From Nitrospirota bacterium (GTDB lineage: Bacteria; Nitrospirota; Thermodesulfovibrionia; Thermodesulfovibrionales; JdFR-88), in the NCBI GenBank assembly GCA_021825295.1, contig JAKAHV010000003.1:1-64000 (forward strand): a stretch of 64,000 nucleotides of DNA. The letters run 5' to 3'. The translations under genes and the position numbers were made by a program. The first letter of the stretch is position 1. Each line of letters opens with the position of its first letter. The notes under the pieces are model-generated. The model was given only the letters and a program-made list of their open reading frames with translations, was not told the DNA's origin and did not search any database. Below, piece after piece: positions 31,615 to 40,599 of this stretch.

Positions 31615-34233
31615 ATGATGACACTGACCATAAACGGCAGAAAGGTGGAGCTTGAGGCCCCGGTGACCATTCTGGAGGCCGCAAAAAGAAACGGGATAGA
31701 CATCCCCACCCTCTGCCATCACCCCGCGCTTGAGCTCTGGGGCGGCTGCCGCATGTGCCTGGTGGAAGTGGAAAAGATGCCAAGGCTGCAGACCGCCTGC
31801 ACCGTGCGTGTGGCCGACGGGATGGCCGTTCGCACCGAAACGCCCAGGGTCGTCGCGGCCAGAAAGGCCATACTTGAATTCCTCCTCATAAACCACCCGC
31901 TTGAGTGTCCCACATGTGACAAGGCCGGCATCTGCGCGCTTCAGGACCTGACAGTCAGGTACGGCGCGGTCGCCGGAAGGTTCGAGGAGGGCAAGCGGGT
32001 ATTCCCGGAAGTCGTGGACGACCCGGTGATAGTCAGGAACATGAAGCGCTGCATAATGTGCACGCGCTGCGTAAGGATGTGCGACGGGGTGCAGGGCGCC
32101 TCCGCAATCGGGGTCATCGAAAAGGGCGCGAGGTCCCATATAGAACCCTTCTCTGGCGGCAGATACAACTGTGAATACTGCGGCAACTGCCTGGCCGTCT
32201 GTCCCGTCGGGGCGATCATGTCAAAACTCCACAGGTACACCTACAGGCCGTGGCAGATGGAAAAGACGGTAAAGACAATATGCTCCTTCTGCGGGGTGGG
32301 CTGCACGCTCCGGCTGGAGGTAAGGGACGAATCCATAAAGCGGGTCAGCGCGGAGTTTGGCGACGGGGTGAACAATGGTCTTCTCTGCGGGCGGGGCAGG
32401 TTCGGTTACGAGTATGTGGACAGCCCGGAGAGGCTCAAAACCCCTATGATCAGAAGAGACGGACGGCTCGAGCGCGCGACCTGGGACGAGGCGCTGGACT
32501 ACGCGGCCGGAAGACTCCTCGAGATAAAGAAGGAAAACGGCGGCGGGGCTATCGGGGGCATTGCCGGCGGCAGGGCCACGAATGAGGAGATATATCTGTT
32601 CCAAAAACTCCTCCGGGCGGGCTTCGGCTCCAACAACATAGACTCCATAGCCAGGCTGGGGCTTCTGCCCGCGCAGAAAATCCTGGAGGACATCTTCGGG
32701 CAGGGCGCCGTGGCCAACCTGATTTCCGGCATACCGCGTTCCGAGGCGGTGCTGGTCGTAGCCTCCGATCCCACGCGGACGAACCCAGTGATGGGGCTGG
32801 AGGTGAGGGCAGCGGCCAGGGCCGGCAGGAAGGTAATAGCCATCGGGCACATAGACGGGCTCAGGCGGCACAGGACCCGCCGGCTCGAGGCGAAGACGGG
32901 GCCGGGCCAGGAAACCATGATCATGGCCGGCCTCCTGAGCGAACTCCTGAAGATAAAACCCCTTTCGGGGGAAAACCCGGAGTTCGAGGAGGCGATAAAG
33001 GCCTGGGGGAAGACGCTTCCGGGGCCGGATGAGGTCGAAAAGGCCACCGGAGTCTCCGCGTTGCTGATATCCGGGACCGCCGCGGACCTGAAGGACGTCT
33101 CCACTTCGAGCATAATCGCCGGGCGCGAGCTGGCATCCAGCATGGATATCAGGACAAACATGATGATGCTTGCAGCATTGGGTTATATCCTGAACTCCCG
33201 CATCTTCCTTATCTCGGAGCACCCCAACGAGCAGGGCCTCATAGAGATGGGCTGTTCTCCGGAGATGCTGCCGGGCGAAAGGCCGGTTGATGTGCGCACA
33301 TTCAGGGAGAAATGCGAACAGGCCTGGGGCGCCGGCATCAATCCGGAGGCGGGCCTGACGCTCATGGAGATGATCGAGCAGGCAGGCGCCTCCATAAAGG
33401 CCCTCTATGTGATGGGGGAAGACCCCGCCTTCGGTCTTCCTTCAAGAGGACGAGTGAAAGAGGCCCTGGGGAGGCTCGATTTTCTGATAGTGCAGGACAT
33501 ATTCATGACCGGGACGGCCGCCATGGCTGACGTCGTGTTCCCGGCGCTGGCCTGGTCTGAGAAGGACGGCACTTATACGAACCTCGAAAAGAGGATCCAG
33601 AGGCTCAAAAAGGCGGTTATAAAGGAGGGGATAGAGGATTGGAGGATACTGGCCGAAATCGGCAAGCGGGCGGGGCTTCCGTCACGTTACCGCGGGGTGG
33701 CGGACATATTCAGGGAGATCGCCCAGGTCTCGCCCATTCACGCGGGGCTGGGTTTTGAGTCGATAGAGGAAGGCGGGGTCCTTTGGCCCTACAAGGGCAA
33801 GCCCCTTTCGGTATCGTCTTCCCCTTCGTCCGCGGCCGGCAGATTTCCAGGCTCCGGTAAAGCGGTAAGCATCAGCCCGCCCCCGGACCGGAACGTGCTT
33901 AAACTCGTGCTGGACAAACCGCTGCTTCATTCGGGCACATTAAGCACTCACTCGGACGCCCTCATGGACCTGACGGGCGGGCCCGAGGCGAGGCTGTGCC
34001 CCGAAACCGGCGGCAAACTGGGTATAGCGGACGGAGACGCCGTAAAGGTCTCGACCGGGGAGGGACAGATATCGCTCAGGGCAAGGCTGGAGAGCGGCCT
34101 GCCCGAGGACGCCCTTTTCATAAGCAACGATTTCAGGGAGGCCGGGGCCTTCGAGCTTTTCGGCTATCAGCTTGAACCGGAATCGAAAACCCCGGTGTTG
34201 ACGGTCCAAAATCTCAAGGTGGAGAGGCTATGA
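31615..34233 (+). CDS. nuoG: NADH-quinone oxidoreductase subunit G
   Basis: An 872-residue iron-sulfur subunit. The N-terminal ferredoxin ligands are in LCHHPALELWGGCRMC, followed by HPLECPTCDKAGICALQDL, two ferredoxin-like sites (CIMCTRCVRMC and CEYCGNCLAVCP), an extra molybdopterin-oxidoreductase-type motif CSFCGVGCTLRLEV, and a large degenerate formate-dehydrogenase-like domain. The extra N7-like motif is typical of longer NuoG proteins. The start is ATG ATG at 31615 with no clear ribosome binding site; a 32-nt gap separates it from nuoF. Confidence 0.95.
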   Translation: MMTLTINGRKVELEAPVTILEAAKRNGIDIPTLCHHPALELWGGCRMCLVEVEKMPRLQTACTVRVADGMAVRTETPRVVAARKAILEFLLINHPLECPTCDKAGICALQDLTVRYGAVAGRFEEGKRVFPEVVDDPVIVRNMKRCIMCTRCVRMCDGVQGASAIGVIEKGARSHIEPFSGGRYNCEYCGNCLAVCPVGAIMSKLHRYTYRPWQMEKTVKTICSFCGVGCTLRLEVRDESIKRVSAEFGDGVNNGLLCGRGRFGYEYVDSPERLKTPMIRRDGRLERATWDEALDYAAGRLLEIKKENGGGAIGGIAGGRATNEEIYLFQKLLRAGFGSNNIDSIARLGLLPAQKILEDIFGQGAVANLISGIPRSEAVLVVASDPTRTNPVMGLEVRAAARAGRKVIAIGHIDGLRRHRTRRLEAKTGPGQETMIMAGLLSELLKIKPLSGENPEFEEAIKAWGKTLPGPDEVEKATGVSALLISGTAADLKDVSTSSIIAGRELASSMDIRTNMMMLAALGYILNSRIFLISEHPNEQGLIEMGCSPEMLPGERPVDVRTFREKCEQAWGAGINPEAGLTLMEMIEQAGASIKALYVMGEDPAFGLPSRGRVKEALGRLDFLIVQDIFMTGTAAMADVVFPALAWSEKDGTYTNLEKRIQRLKKAVIKEGIEDWRILAEIGKRAGLPSRYRGVADIFREIAQVSPIHAGLGFESIEEGGVLWPYKGKPLSVSSSPSSAAGRFPGSGKAVSISPPPDRNVLKLVLDKPLLHSGTLSTHSDALMDLTGGPEARLCPETGGKLGIADGDAVKVSTGEGQISLRARLESGLPEDALFISNDFREAGAFELFGYQLEPESKTPVLTVQNLKVERL

Positions 34234-35243
34234 ACTTTTTCGAGGTGGTATTTCAGCCGGGGATAATGGATATAATAGTAAAGATGCTTATCATACTGGT
34301 AAAAGCGGTCGTCGTCGTGGGCGTCCTCATGCTCCACGTCACCTACGCAACTTATTTCGAGAGGAAAAGCATCGGCCACATGCAGGTGAGGCTGGGGCCG
34401 ATGCAGGTGGGCCCCCACGGGCTGCTGCAACCCATCGCGGACTTCATAAAGCTCTTCTTCAAGGAAGACATCATCCCGGCGGGCGCGGACAAGCCGATAT
34501 TCTTCATAGCGCCCGTGATATCGATCTTCGCGGGGATGACGGCCATCTCGGTAATACCGTTTTTCAACGGCTTCGTCATCGCGGACATAAACATCGGGCT
34601 GTTGTTCATACTGGCCATGAGCTCGCTGAACGCATACGGCGTGATGCTGGCCGGATGGGCGTCCAATTCGAAATATTCCTTCCTGGGGAGCCTCCGGTCG
34701 TCGGCCCAGGTGATCAGCTATGAGATCGCGATGGGGCTGTCGCTGGTTGGAGTGATGATGATGTCCGGCTCGTTGAACCTCTCGGACATCGTGCGGGCGC
34801 AGGAAAGGTTCCCCGGCGGGTTTTACTGGCCGCAGGCGCTCGGTTTCTTCGTATTCATGGTTGCGGCCTTCGCCGAGACCAACCGCACGCCGTTTGACCT
34901 GCCGGAGGCAGAAAGCGAGCTGGTTGCGGGCTACTTCACGGAATACAGCGGCATGCGCTTCGCCCTCTTCTACGTGGCCGAGTACGTCGGGATGATCCTT
35001 ATGTCTCTTGTGGCGATAACCTGTTTCCTGGGCGGCTGGGACGGCCCGTTTGCGATACCCTATGTGCCCTTCGCCTGGCTGTTTTTAAAGCTCTACTTCT
35101 TCATATTCCTCTTCTACTGGATAAGGGCCACGGTGCCCCGCTACAGGTACGATCAGCTCATGGCGCTCGGCTGGAAACTGCTTATCCCCCTTGCCCTTCT
35201 GAACATATTGGGCACGGGGCTTGTAAAGGTGCTCCTAAGATAG
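34230..35243 (+). CDS. nuoH: NADH-quinone oxidoreductase subunit H
   Basis: A 337-residue membrane subunit with eight or so helices at the junction of the two arms, part of the quinone channel. Diagnostic segments: TYFERKSIGHMQVRLGPMQVGPHGLLQPIADFIKLFFKED and AETNRTPFDLPEAESELVAGYFTEYSGM. Start overlaps the nuoG stop (ATGA). Confidence 0.97.
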   Translation: MNFFEVVFQPGIMDIIVKMLIILVKAVVVVGVLMLHVTYATYFERKSIGHMQVRLGPMQVGPHGLLQPIADFIKLFFKEDIIPAGADKPIFFIAPVISIFAGMTAISVIPFFNGFVIADINIGLLFILAMSSLNAYGVMLAGWASNSKYSFLGSLRSSAQVISYEIAMGLSLVGVMMMSGSLNLSDIVRAQERFPGGFYWPQALGFFVFMVAAFAETNRTPFDLPEAESELVAGYFTEYSGMRFALFYVAEYVGMILMSLVAITCFLGGWDGPFAIPYVPFAWLFLKLYFFIFLFYWIRATVPRYRYDQLMALGWKLLIPLALLNILGTGLVKVLLR

Positions 35244-35251
35244 GGGAAAAG

Positions 35252-35851
35252 ATGAACACCAAGAAAATCGTAAAGACAATATTCATGACCGAGATCCTCC
35301 AGGGGATGGCCCTCACGCTTAAATCCCTCTTCTCCCCGGCCGTGACCAGGCAGTACCCCAAGGAAAAAAGGCAGCCCTTCCCCGGCTTCAGGGGGCAGCA
35401 CGCCTTCGTGCGGGACGCGAAGACGGGGAAGGAAAAGTGCATAGCATGCGGTCTCTGCGGCGCGGTGTGCCCCTCCAAGTGCATATACATATACACGAAG
35501 GAAGACGAGGAGACGAGGAAAAAGACGATAGACCGCTACGAGATCGAGCTGCTCCGGTGCGTCTACTGCGCCTTCTGCGTGGAGGCCTGCCCCGTCGGGG
35601 CGATAGCGCTTACGGAAAACTACGAGTATTCGGACTACTCACGTGAGGCCCTCTATATGACCAAGGAGAAACTCCTCGACAACTGGGACAGGTTCATGGC
35701 GGGGCCGAAGGGCGATGAGTATTTCGAGAAGTTCTGGACCCCGAAGCAGCAGAGCTTCCGGGCCCATGACGATCAGGCGGTCTTCAGGCCGAAGGGCTCC
35801 AACGGGGCGGCGCGGCCCGAAGCGGACACCAGGCCGGAGGGGGTAAAATGA
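35252..35851 (+). CDS. nuoI: NADH-quinone oxidoreductase subunit I
   Basis: A 199-residue two-cluster ferredoxin subunit (N6a/N6b). Ligands C63, C66, C69 (CIACGLC) with C73, and C103, C106, C109 (CVYCAFC) with C113, are intact. The C-terminal 45 residues are an extra charged tail not needed for the clusters. AGGGGAAAAG precedes the ATG. Confidence 0.95.
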   Translation: MNTKKIVKTIFMTEILQGMALTLKSLFSPAVTRQYPKEKRQPFPGFRGQHAFVRDAKTGKEKCIACGLCGAVCPSKCIYIYTKEDEETRKKTIDRYEIELLRCVYCAFCVEACPVGAIALTENYEYSDYSREALYMTKEKLLDNWDRFMAGPKGDEYFEKFWTPKQQSFRAHDDQAVFRPKGSNGAARPEADTRPEGVK

Positions 35852-36354
35852 ACCCTTATCTCTTCGGATATCTTGCCGCAGCCATAGTGGGGCTTTCGGC
35901 GGTCGCGCTGACGCGGAAAAACCCGGTCCATGCCGTCCTGCTGATGATAGTAATGTTCTTCCACCTCGCGGTCCTGTACCTCGGGCTTGGGGCGGAGTTC
36001 CTGGCGGCCGTCCAGATAATCGTCTACGCCGGCGCCATCATGGTCCTCTTCCTGTTTGTCATCATGATGCTGAACATAAAAGAGGAGATCGAGGGGGAGC
36101 GGTTCACGGGGGGCTGGCCCCTGGGCATTTCCCTGGCGAGCGGCCTGTTCCTGCTGCTGATCATCATGACCGGCAATGTGCTGCCCGGCCAGCAGGGGAT
36201 ATACACCGCGCAGGTGATTGCAAGCCAGACAGACACGAAGGCCCTGGGCTCGGTCCTCTACACGCAGTACATCTTCCCCTTCGAGCTGGCCTCCCTGGTG
36301 CTGCTTGTGGCGGTGGTGGGCGCTATCGTGCTTGCCAAAAAGAAACTGAGATGA
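35848..36354 (+). CDS. nuoJ: NADH-quinone oxidoreductase subunit J
   Basis: A 168-residue subunit with five membrane helices. The conserved YAGAIMVLFLFVIMMLN segment in the third helix, near residue 65, is a hallmark. Translationally coupled to nuoI by an ATGA overlap. Confidence 0.95.
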   Translation: MNPYLFGYLAAAIVGLSAVALTRKNPVHAVLLMIVMFFHLAVLYLGLGAEFLAAVQIIVYAGAIMVLFLFVIMMLNIKEEIEGERFTGGWPLGISLASGLFLLLIIMTGNVLPGQQGIYTAQVIASQTDTKALGSVLYTQYIFPFELASLVLLVAVVGAIVLAKKKLR

Positions 36355-36367
36355 AGGGAGAGATGAT

Positions 36368-36676
36368 ATGAACCCGGTCCCTCTTCAGGGGTATATATGG
36401 CTCAGCCTGGCCCTCTTCATGACGGGCGTGTTCGGATTCCTCACCAGGAGGAGCATCATCCTGATGTTCCTCTCGATAGAGGTGATGCTGAACGCCGTGA
36501 ACCTGTCTCTGGTGGCGTTCTCCCATTTCCTCAATGACCTGCGCGGGCAGGTGCTCGTGCTCTTTGTCATAACGGTCGCGGCGAGCGAGGCGGCCATAGG
36601 GCTCGCCATACTCGTCTCGCTCTTCAGAAACAGGGCCACCGCCCAGATAGACAAGATCTCGGAGATGAAGGGATGA
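36368..36676 (+). CDS. nuoK: NADH-quinone oxidoreductase subunit K
   Basis: A 102-residue subunit with three helices. The conserved pair of membrane glutamates lies in SIEVMLNAVNLSLVAF and TVAASEAAIGLAILVSLFR. GGGAGAG precedes the ATG; the stop overlaps nuoL. Confidence 0.95.
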   Translation: MNPVPLQGYIWLSLALFMTGVFGFLTRRSIILMFLSIEVMLNAVNLSLVAFSHFLNDLRGQVLVLFVITVAASEAAIGLAILVSLFRNRATAQIDKISEMKG

Positions 36677-38616
36677 ACAACACCTATCTGCTCATTCCGG
36701 CCTTGCCCCTCCTGGCCTTCATCGTGAACATCACGCTTGGAAGGGGCTTCCTGAAGGACAAGGCGTACCTGGTGTCCATACCGGCGCTCGCCGCCTCATG
36801 GGCGCTGGCGATGTCGGCCGTCTATCAGGTCATGCACGGCAGGACGTTCGAGGGCGACCTTTACACGTGGGTGGCCGCGGGCGGCTTTAAAGTGAGCGTG
36901 GGCTTCCTGATAGACCAGCTCACGGCCGTGATGCTCGTCGTGGTCACCACCGTGGGGCTCCTCGTGAACATCTACTCCGTGGGCTACATGCATGGGGACA
37001 AAGGTTTTTACCGTTTCTTCGCTTACCTGAACCTCTTTGTCTTCTCCATGCTGATGCTCGTAATGGCCAACAACTTCCTGCAGCTCTATTTCGGCTGGGA
37101 GGCGGTGGGCCTCTGCTCCTATTTCCTCATAGGTTTCTGGTACGAGAAAAAGTCCGCCTCCGACGCCGGCAAGAAGGCCTTCATCGTGAACCGTTTCGGG
37201 GATTTCGGCTTCGGCCTCGGAATCATGCTCATATTCCTGACCTTCGGGAGCCTCCAGTACGGCACGGTCTTCCAGGCCGTCCACGGCATCGCCGGCCGGA
37301 CTGTCGACATCCTCGGCCATCCCGTGGGGCTTCCCACACTGATTGCGCTTCTTCTTTTCTGCGGCGCGATGGGCAAATCGGCCCAGTTCCCGCTGCACGT
37401 CTGGCTTCCCGACGCGATGGAGGGCCCGACGCCAGTCTCCGCCCTCATCCACGCGGCCACGATGGTGACCGCGGGCGTGTTCATGGTATCCAGGTGCAGC
37501 CCCATATTCGACCTCTCGCCGACTGCGATGGCGGTAGTGGCCGTCACCGGGGCCTTCACTGCCCTTTTCGCAGCCACCATAGCGCTCACGCAAAACGACA
37601 TAAAGCGCGTCATCGCGTACTCCACCGTAAGCCAGCTCGGCTACATGTTCCTGGCCTGCGGCGTGGGCGCCTACGGCGCCGGCATATTCCACCTGTACAC
37701 GCACGGCTTCTTCAAGGCCCTGCTCTTCCTGGGCGCGGGCTCCGTCATGCACGGCATGTCCGGGGAGCTGGACATCCGGAAGATGGGCGGGCTGAAGAAA
37801 TTCATGCCCGTCACCTACTGGACCTTCCTGCTTGCCTCAATAAGCATCTCGGGCATCCCGCCCTTCGCGGGCTTCTTCAGCAAGGACGAGATACTGTGGC
37901 GGGCATACTCCTCCGGCCCGCTCGGCAAGGTGCTCTGGGCAGTGGCGGCCTTCACGGCGTTTCTGACGGCCTTCTACTCGTTCAGGCTGATCTTTGTGGC
38001 GTTCCACGGCAAATTCCGCGGCACTCACGAGCAGCAGCACCATCTGCATGAATCCCCCAAGTCCATGACCGTGCCGCTGCTGCTGCTGGCCATTGGCGCC
38101 GTGGCCGCGGGCTGGGTCGGCATACCTTCTTCCATCGGCGACCTGCTCGGCCTGCACATGGACAAGATAGGGCCCTTCCTCGGCCCGGTGGTCGGGGAGC
38201 CGCAGGGCGCGGGTGCGCCGGGGGCGGAGATGCTGCTGATGGGCGTCTCGGTCCTGCTGGGGGTGCTCGGCATACTGGTTGCCGCCTACATGTACGTTTG
38301 GAACCCGGAGCTGCCCGGCTTGCTTGCGCGCATCTTCAGCTGGCCGTACAAGGTCTCCCTGAACAAATATTATGTTGATGAGTTATACGACCGCACGATC
38401 GTGAGGCCCACCCTCTGGGTCGCAAACAGCATCATAGTGGGCATCACCGACGGCAAGTGGATAGAGGGCATCGTAAACGGCGTGCCCGCGGCCATAGGCC
38501 GCTTCGGGCAGTCCCTCAGGAAAATCCAGACCGGCGTTGTGCAGCATTACGCGGACATGATGGCGCTGGGGCTCTTCGTATTCGTCGCGGTGGCCCTGGT
38601 TTTGTTTATAAAATAG
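36673..38616 (+). CDS. nuoL: NADH-quinone oxidoreductase subunit L (antiporter-like)
   Basis: A 647-residue proton-pumping subunit at the distal end of the membrane arm. The core shows FGWEAVGLCSYFLIGFWYEKKSA with the key Glu, the PLHVWLPDAMEGPTPVSALIHAATMVTAGVF signature, and the later lysine/His helices KRVIAYSTVSQLGYM and HLYTHGFFKALLFLGAGSVMH. The C-terminal lateral helix and anchoring helix (KYYVDELYDRTIVRPTLW) are complete. Confidence 0.97.
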   Translation: MNNTYLLIPALPLLAFIVNITLGRGFLKDKAYLVSIPALAASWALAMSAVYQVMHGRTFEGDLYTWVAAGGFKVSVGFLIDQLTAVMLVVVTTVGLLVNIYSVGYMHGDKGFYRFFAYLNLFVFSMLMLVMANNFLQLYFGWEAVGLCSYFLIGFWYEKKSASDAGKKAFIVNRFGDFGFGLGIMLIFLTFGSLQYGTVFQAVHGIAGRTVDILGHPVGLPTLIALLLFCGAMGKSAQFPLHVWLPDAMEGPTPVSALIHAATMVTAGVFMVSRCSPIFDLSPTAMAVVAVTGAFTALFAATIALTQNDIKRVIAYSTVSQLGYMFLACGVGAYGAGIFHLYTHGFFKALLFLGAGSVMHGMSGELDIRKMGGLKKFMPVTYWTFLLASISISGIPPFAGFFSKDEILWRAYSSGPLGKVLWAVAAFTAFLTAFYSFRLIFVAFHGKFRGTHEQQHHLHESPKSMTVPLLLLAIGAVAAGWVGIPSSIGDLLGLHMDKIGPFLGPVVGEPQGAGAPGAEMLLMGVSVLLGVLGILVAAYMYVWNPELPGLLARIFSWPYKVSLNKYYVDELYDRTIVRPTLWVANSIIVGITDGKWIEGIVNGVPAAIGRFGQSLRKIQTGVVQHYADMMALGLFVFVAVALVLFIK

Positions 38617-38697
38617 CTCTGTTCATGAAATAGTTTCGTCCATGAGACGCAGAGAAAAAATAAAAAATTGCCTTTTGTGTAAGAAAGCGGGGACAAG

Positions 38698-40227
38698 ATG
38701 ATAATGAATTCACTTCCCTACCCGGTGTTGAGCACGGTGATATTTCTGCCGGTTGCGGGCGCGGTGCTGCTGGCGCTGATATCCAGGAGGCAGGAGGGGC
38801 TCATAAAGGCTCTTGCGCTGCTGTTTACGCTGGCGAATTTCGCGGCCTCTCTCCCCATATTCCTGAATTTCGACAAGACCACGGCAAACATGCAGTTTGT
38901 CGAATGGCGCGAGTGGATACCCGCTTTCCACACGGACTACCTGCTGGGCATAGACGGAATAAGCGCCCTCTTCGTGCTGCTGTCGGCGCTCGTCTGCATA
39001 CTCTGCGTCCTCATATCGTGGAATGCCATCAAGAACAAGGCGAAGGAGTTCTACATGTCCATCCTCCTCATAGAGGGGGCCATGATAGGGGTCTTCTGCT
39101 CGCTTGATTTCCTTCTCTTCTACGTGTTCTGGGAGGCGATGCTGATACCCATGTACCTGCTCATCGGCGTCTGGGGCGGCCCCAACAGGCTCTATGCCTC
39201 CATAAAGTTCTTCCTCTACACCCTGGTGGGCAGCGTGCTGATGCTTGTGGGCATCGTCTATCTCTATAACTACGCGGGGACCTTCAACATCCTGAAGCTT
39301 GAAAGCCTCAGGTACCCGCTTGCGATGCAGATGTGGCTTTTCTGGGCCTTCTTCGCGGCCTTTGCCGTGAAGGTGCCGATGTTCCCGGTGCACACCTGGC
39401 TGCCCGACGCCCACACGGAGGCCCCGACGGCAGGCAGCGTCATACTGGCGGCGGTCCTCATAAAGATGGGGGCCTACGGCTTTTTGCGGTTCTCCATCCC
39501 CATGCTGCCGGACGCGTCCAGGGCGATGGCCCTGCCCATGATGGTTTTGTCGGTAATCGCCATAATTTACGGGGCCGTTGTATGCCTTGCCCAGACCGAT
39601 CTCAAGAGGCTTATCGCTTACAGCTCGGTAAGCCACATGGGTTTTGTGACGCTCGGCATCTTCGCCCTGAACATCCAGGGCGTGGAAGGGGGCATCCTCC
39701 AGATGCTCAACCACGGTGTTGTGACCGGCGCCCTCTTTTTGTGCATAGGCATCATCTACGAGCGGACGCACACCCGCCAGATCGCCGATTACGGCGGGGT
39801 GGCCACCGCGCTTCCCATATACGCGGCCTTCTTCATGATCTTCACCCTGGCCTCAATAGGGCTTCCCGGCACCAACGGTTTCATAGGCGAATTCCTGATA
39901 ATACTTGGGGGCTTCACCGCAAACAGGCTCGCCGGCGTGTTTGCCGCCACAGGGATAATCATCGGCGCCGGCTACATGCTCTGGCTTTATCAGAGGGTCT
40001 TCTTCCTTGACGTAAACCAGAAGGTGAAGGGGCTCGCGGACATAAGCGGCCGGGAGCTGCTGGCCATACTGCCGATGGCCGCCCTCGTCTTCTGGATCGG
40101 GGTCTACCCCAACGCCTTTCTGGGGTTTCTGCAGCCCTCGGTCGCCAACCTGCTTGGCAGGATGCAGCCGGGCGGCGCCACGGGGTTGACCGCCTTCACA
40201 CAGTTTATAAGGTCAGTCTTCGCCTAA
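38698..40227 (+). CDS. nuoM: NADH-quinone oxidoreductase subunit M (antiporter-like)
   Basis: A 509-residue antiporter-like subunit. FYVFWEAMLIPMYLLIGVWGG with the essential Glu, KVPMFPVHTWLPDAHTEAPTAGSVILAAVLIKMGAYGFLRF, KRLIAYSSVSHMGFVTLG and GLPGTNGFIGEFLIL are all typical of NuoM rather than NuoN. GGGGACAAG precedes the ATG. It is the last gene of the operon here: nuoN, which normally follows, is missing, and a terminator lies 32 nt after the stop. Confidence 0.96.
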   Translation: MIMNSLPYPVLSTVIFLPVAGAVLLALISRRQEGLIKALALLFTLANFAASLPIFLNFDKTTANMQFVEWREWIPAFHTDYLLGIDGISALFVLLSALVCILCVLISWNAIKNKAKEFYMSILLIEGAMIGVFCSLDFLLFYVFWEAMLIPMYLLIGVWGGPNRLYASIKFFLYTLVGSVLMLVGIVYLYNYAGTFNILKLESLRYPLAMQMWLFWAFFAAFAVKVPMFPVHTWLPDAHTEAPTAGSVILAAVLIKMGAYGFLRFSIPMLPDASRAMALPMMVLSVIAIIYGAVVCLAQTDLKRLIAYSSVSHMGFVTLGIFALNIQGVEGGILQMLNHGVVTGALFLCIGIIYERTHTRQIADYGGVATALPIYAAFFMIFTLASIGLPGTNGFIGEFLIILGGFTANRLAGVFAATGIIIGAGYMLWLYQRVFFLDVNQKVKGLADISGRELLAILPMAALVFWIGVYPNAFLGFLQPSVANLLGRMQPGGATGLTAFTQFIRSVFA

Positions 40228-40259
40228 AGGCAAACCCCGGATTCACCGCCACATATAAC

Positions 40260-40288
40260 AAGGGGCAGATGCTTGGCATCTGCCCCTT
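40260..40288 (+). terminator. Rho-independent terminator of the nuo operon
   Basis: A perfect 12-bp stem AAGGGGCAGATG (40260-40271) and CATCTGCCCCTT (40277-40288) with a 5-nt loop, followed by TCTTGTTT. It begins 32 nt after the nuoM stop. Confidence 0.85.
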
Positions 40289-40367
40289 TCTTGTTTATCC
40301 CCCATCACCCCTTTTTGGGCTTTACGGGATTCCTGCGGGCAGGTAGCTGGCATTCCCGGGGAATGCT

Positions 40368-40568
40368 GATATCCGTATGGTCCTTGAGGCAGGGAGTGAG
40401 CAGGACCCCCGCGTGGCTGAGTGTGAGGGATGGATGGAAAGTCCGGCGGCCGGCGCATGACACCGTCGGCCACCGGGAATTTTTCCCCCGTGGGTTCACG
40501 CGGTTTCCCGGCAGTGGAGGACTGATATCCGCCCGGTCCCGCGGTCAAACGAAAGGACCGGGCGGATA
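40368..40568. repeat. composite palindromic element related to the 153-bp family
   Basis: GATATCCGTATGGTCC (40368-40383), GATATCCGCCCGGTCC (40524-40539) and its inverse GGACCGGGCGGATA (40555-40568) share the end sequence of the 61200-61352 element. The interior differs, so this is a longer or rearranged relative. Together with the terminator it fills the 372-bp gap between nuoM and the OmpA gene; no protein gene is seen. Confidence 0.6.
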
Positions 40569-40599
40569 CTGGCAGTAACACAAATCGGAAGGGCAGAAA

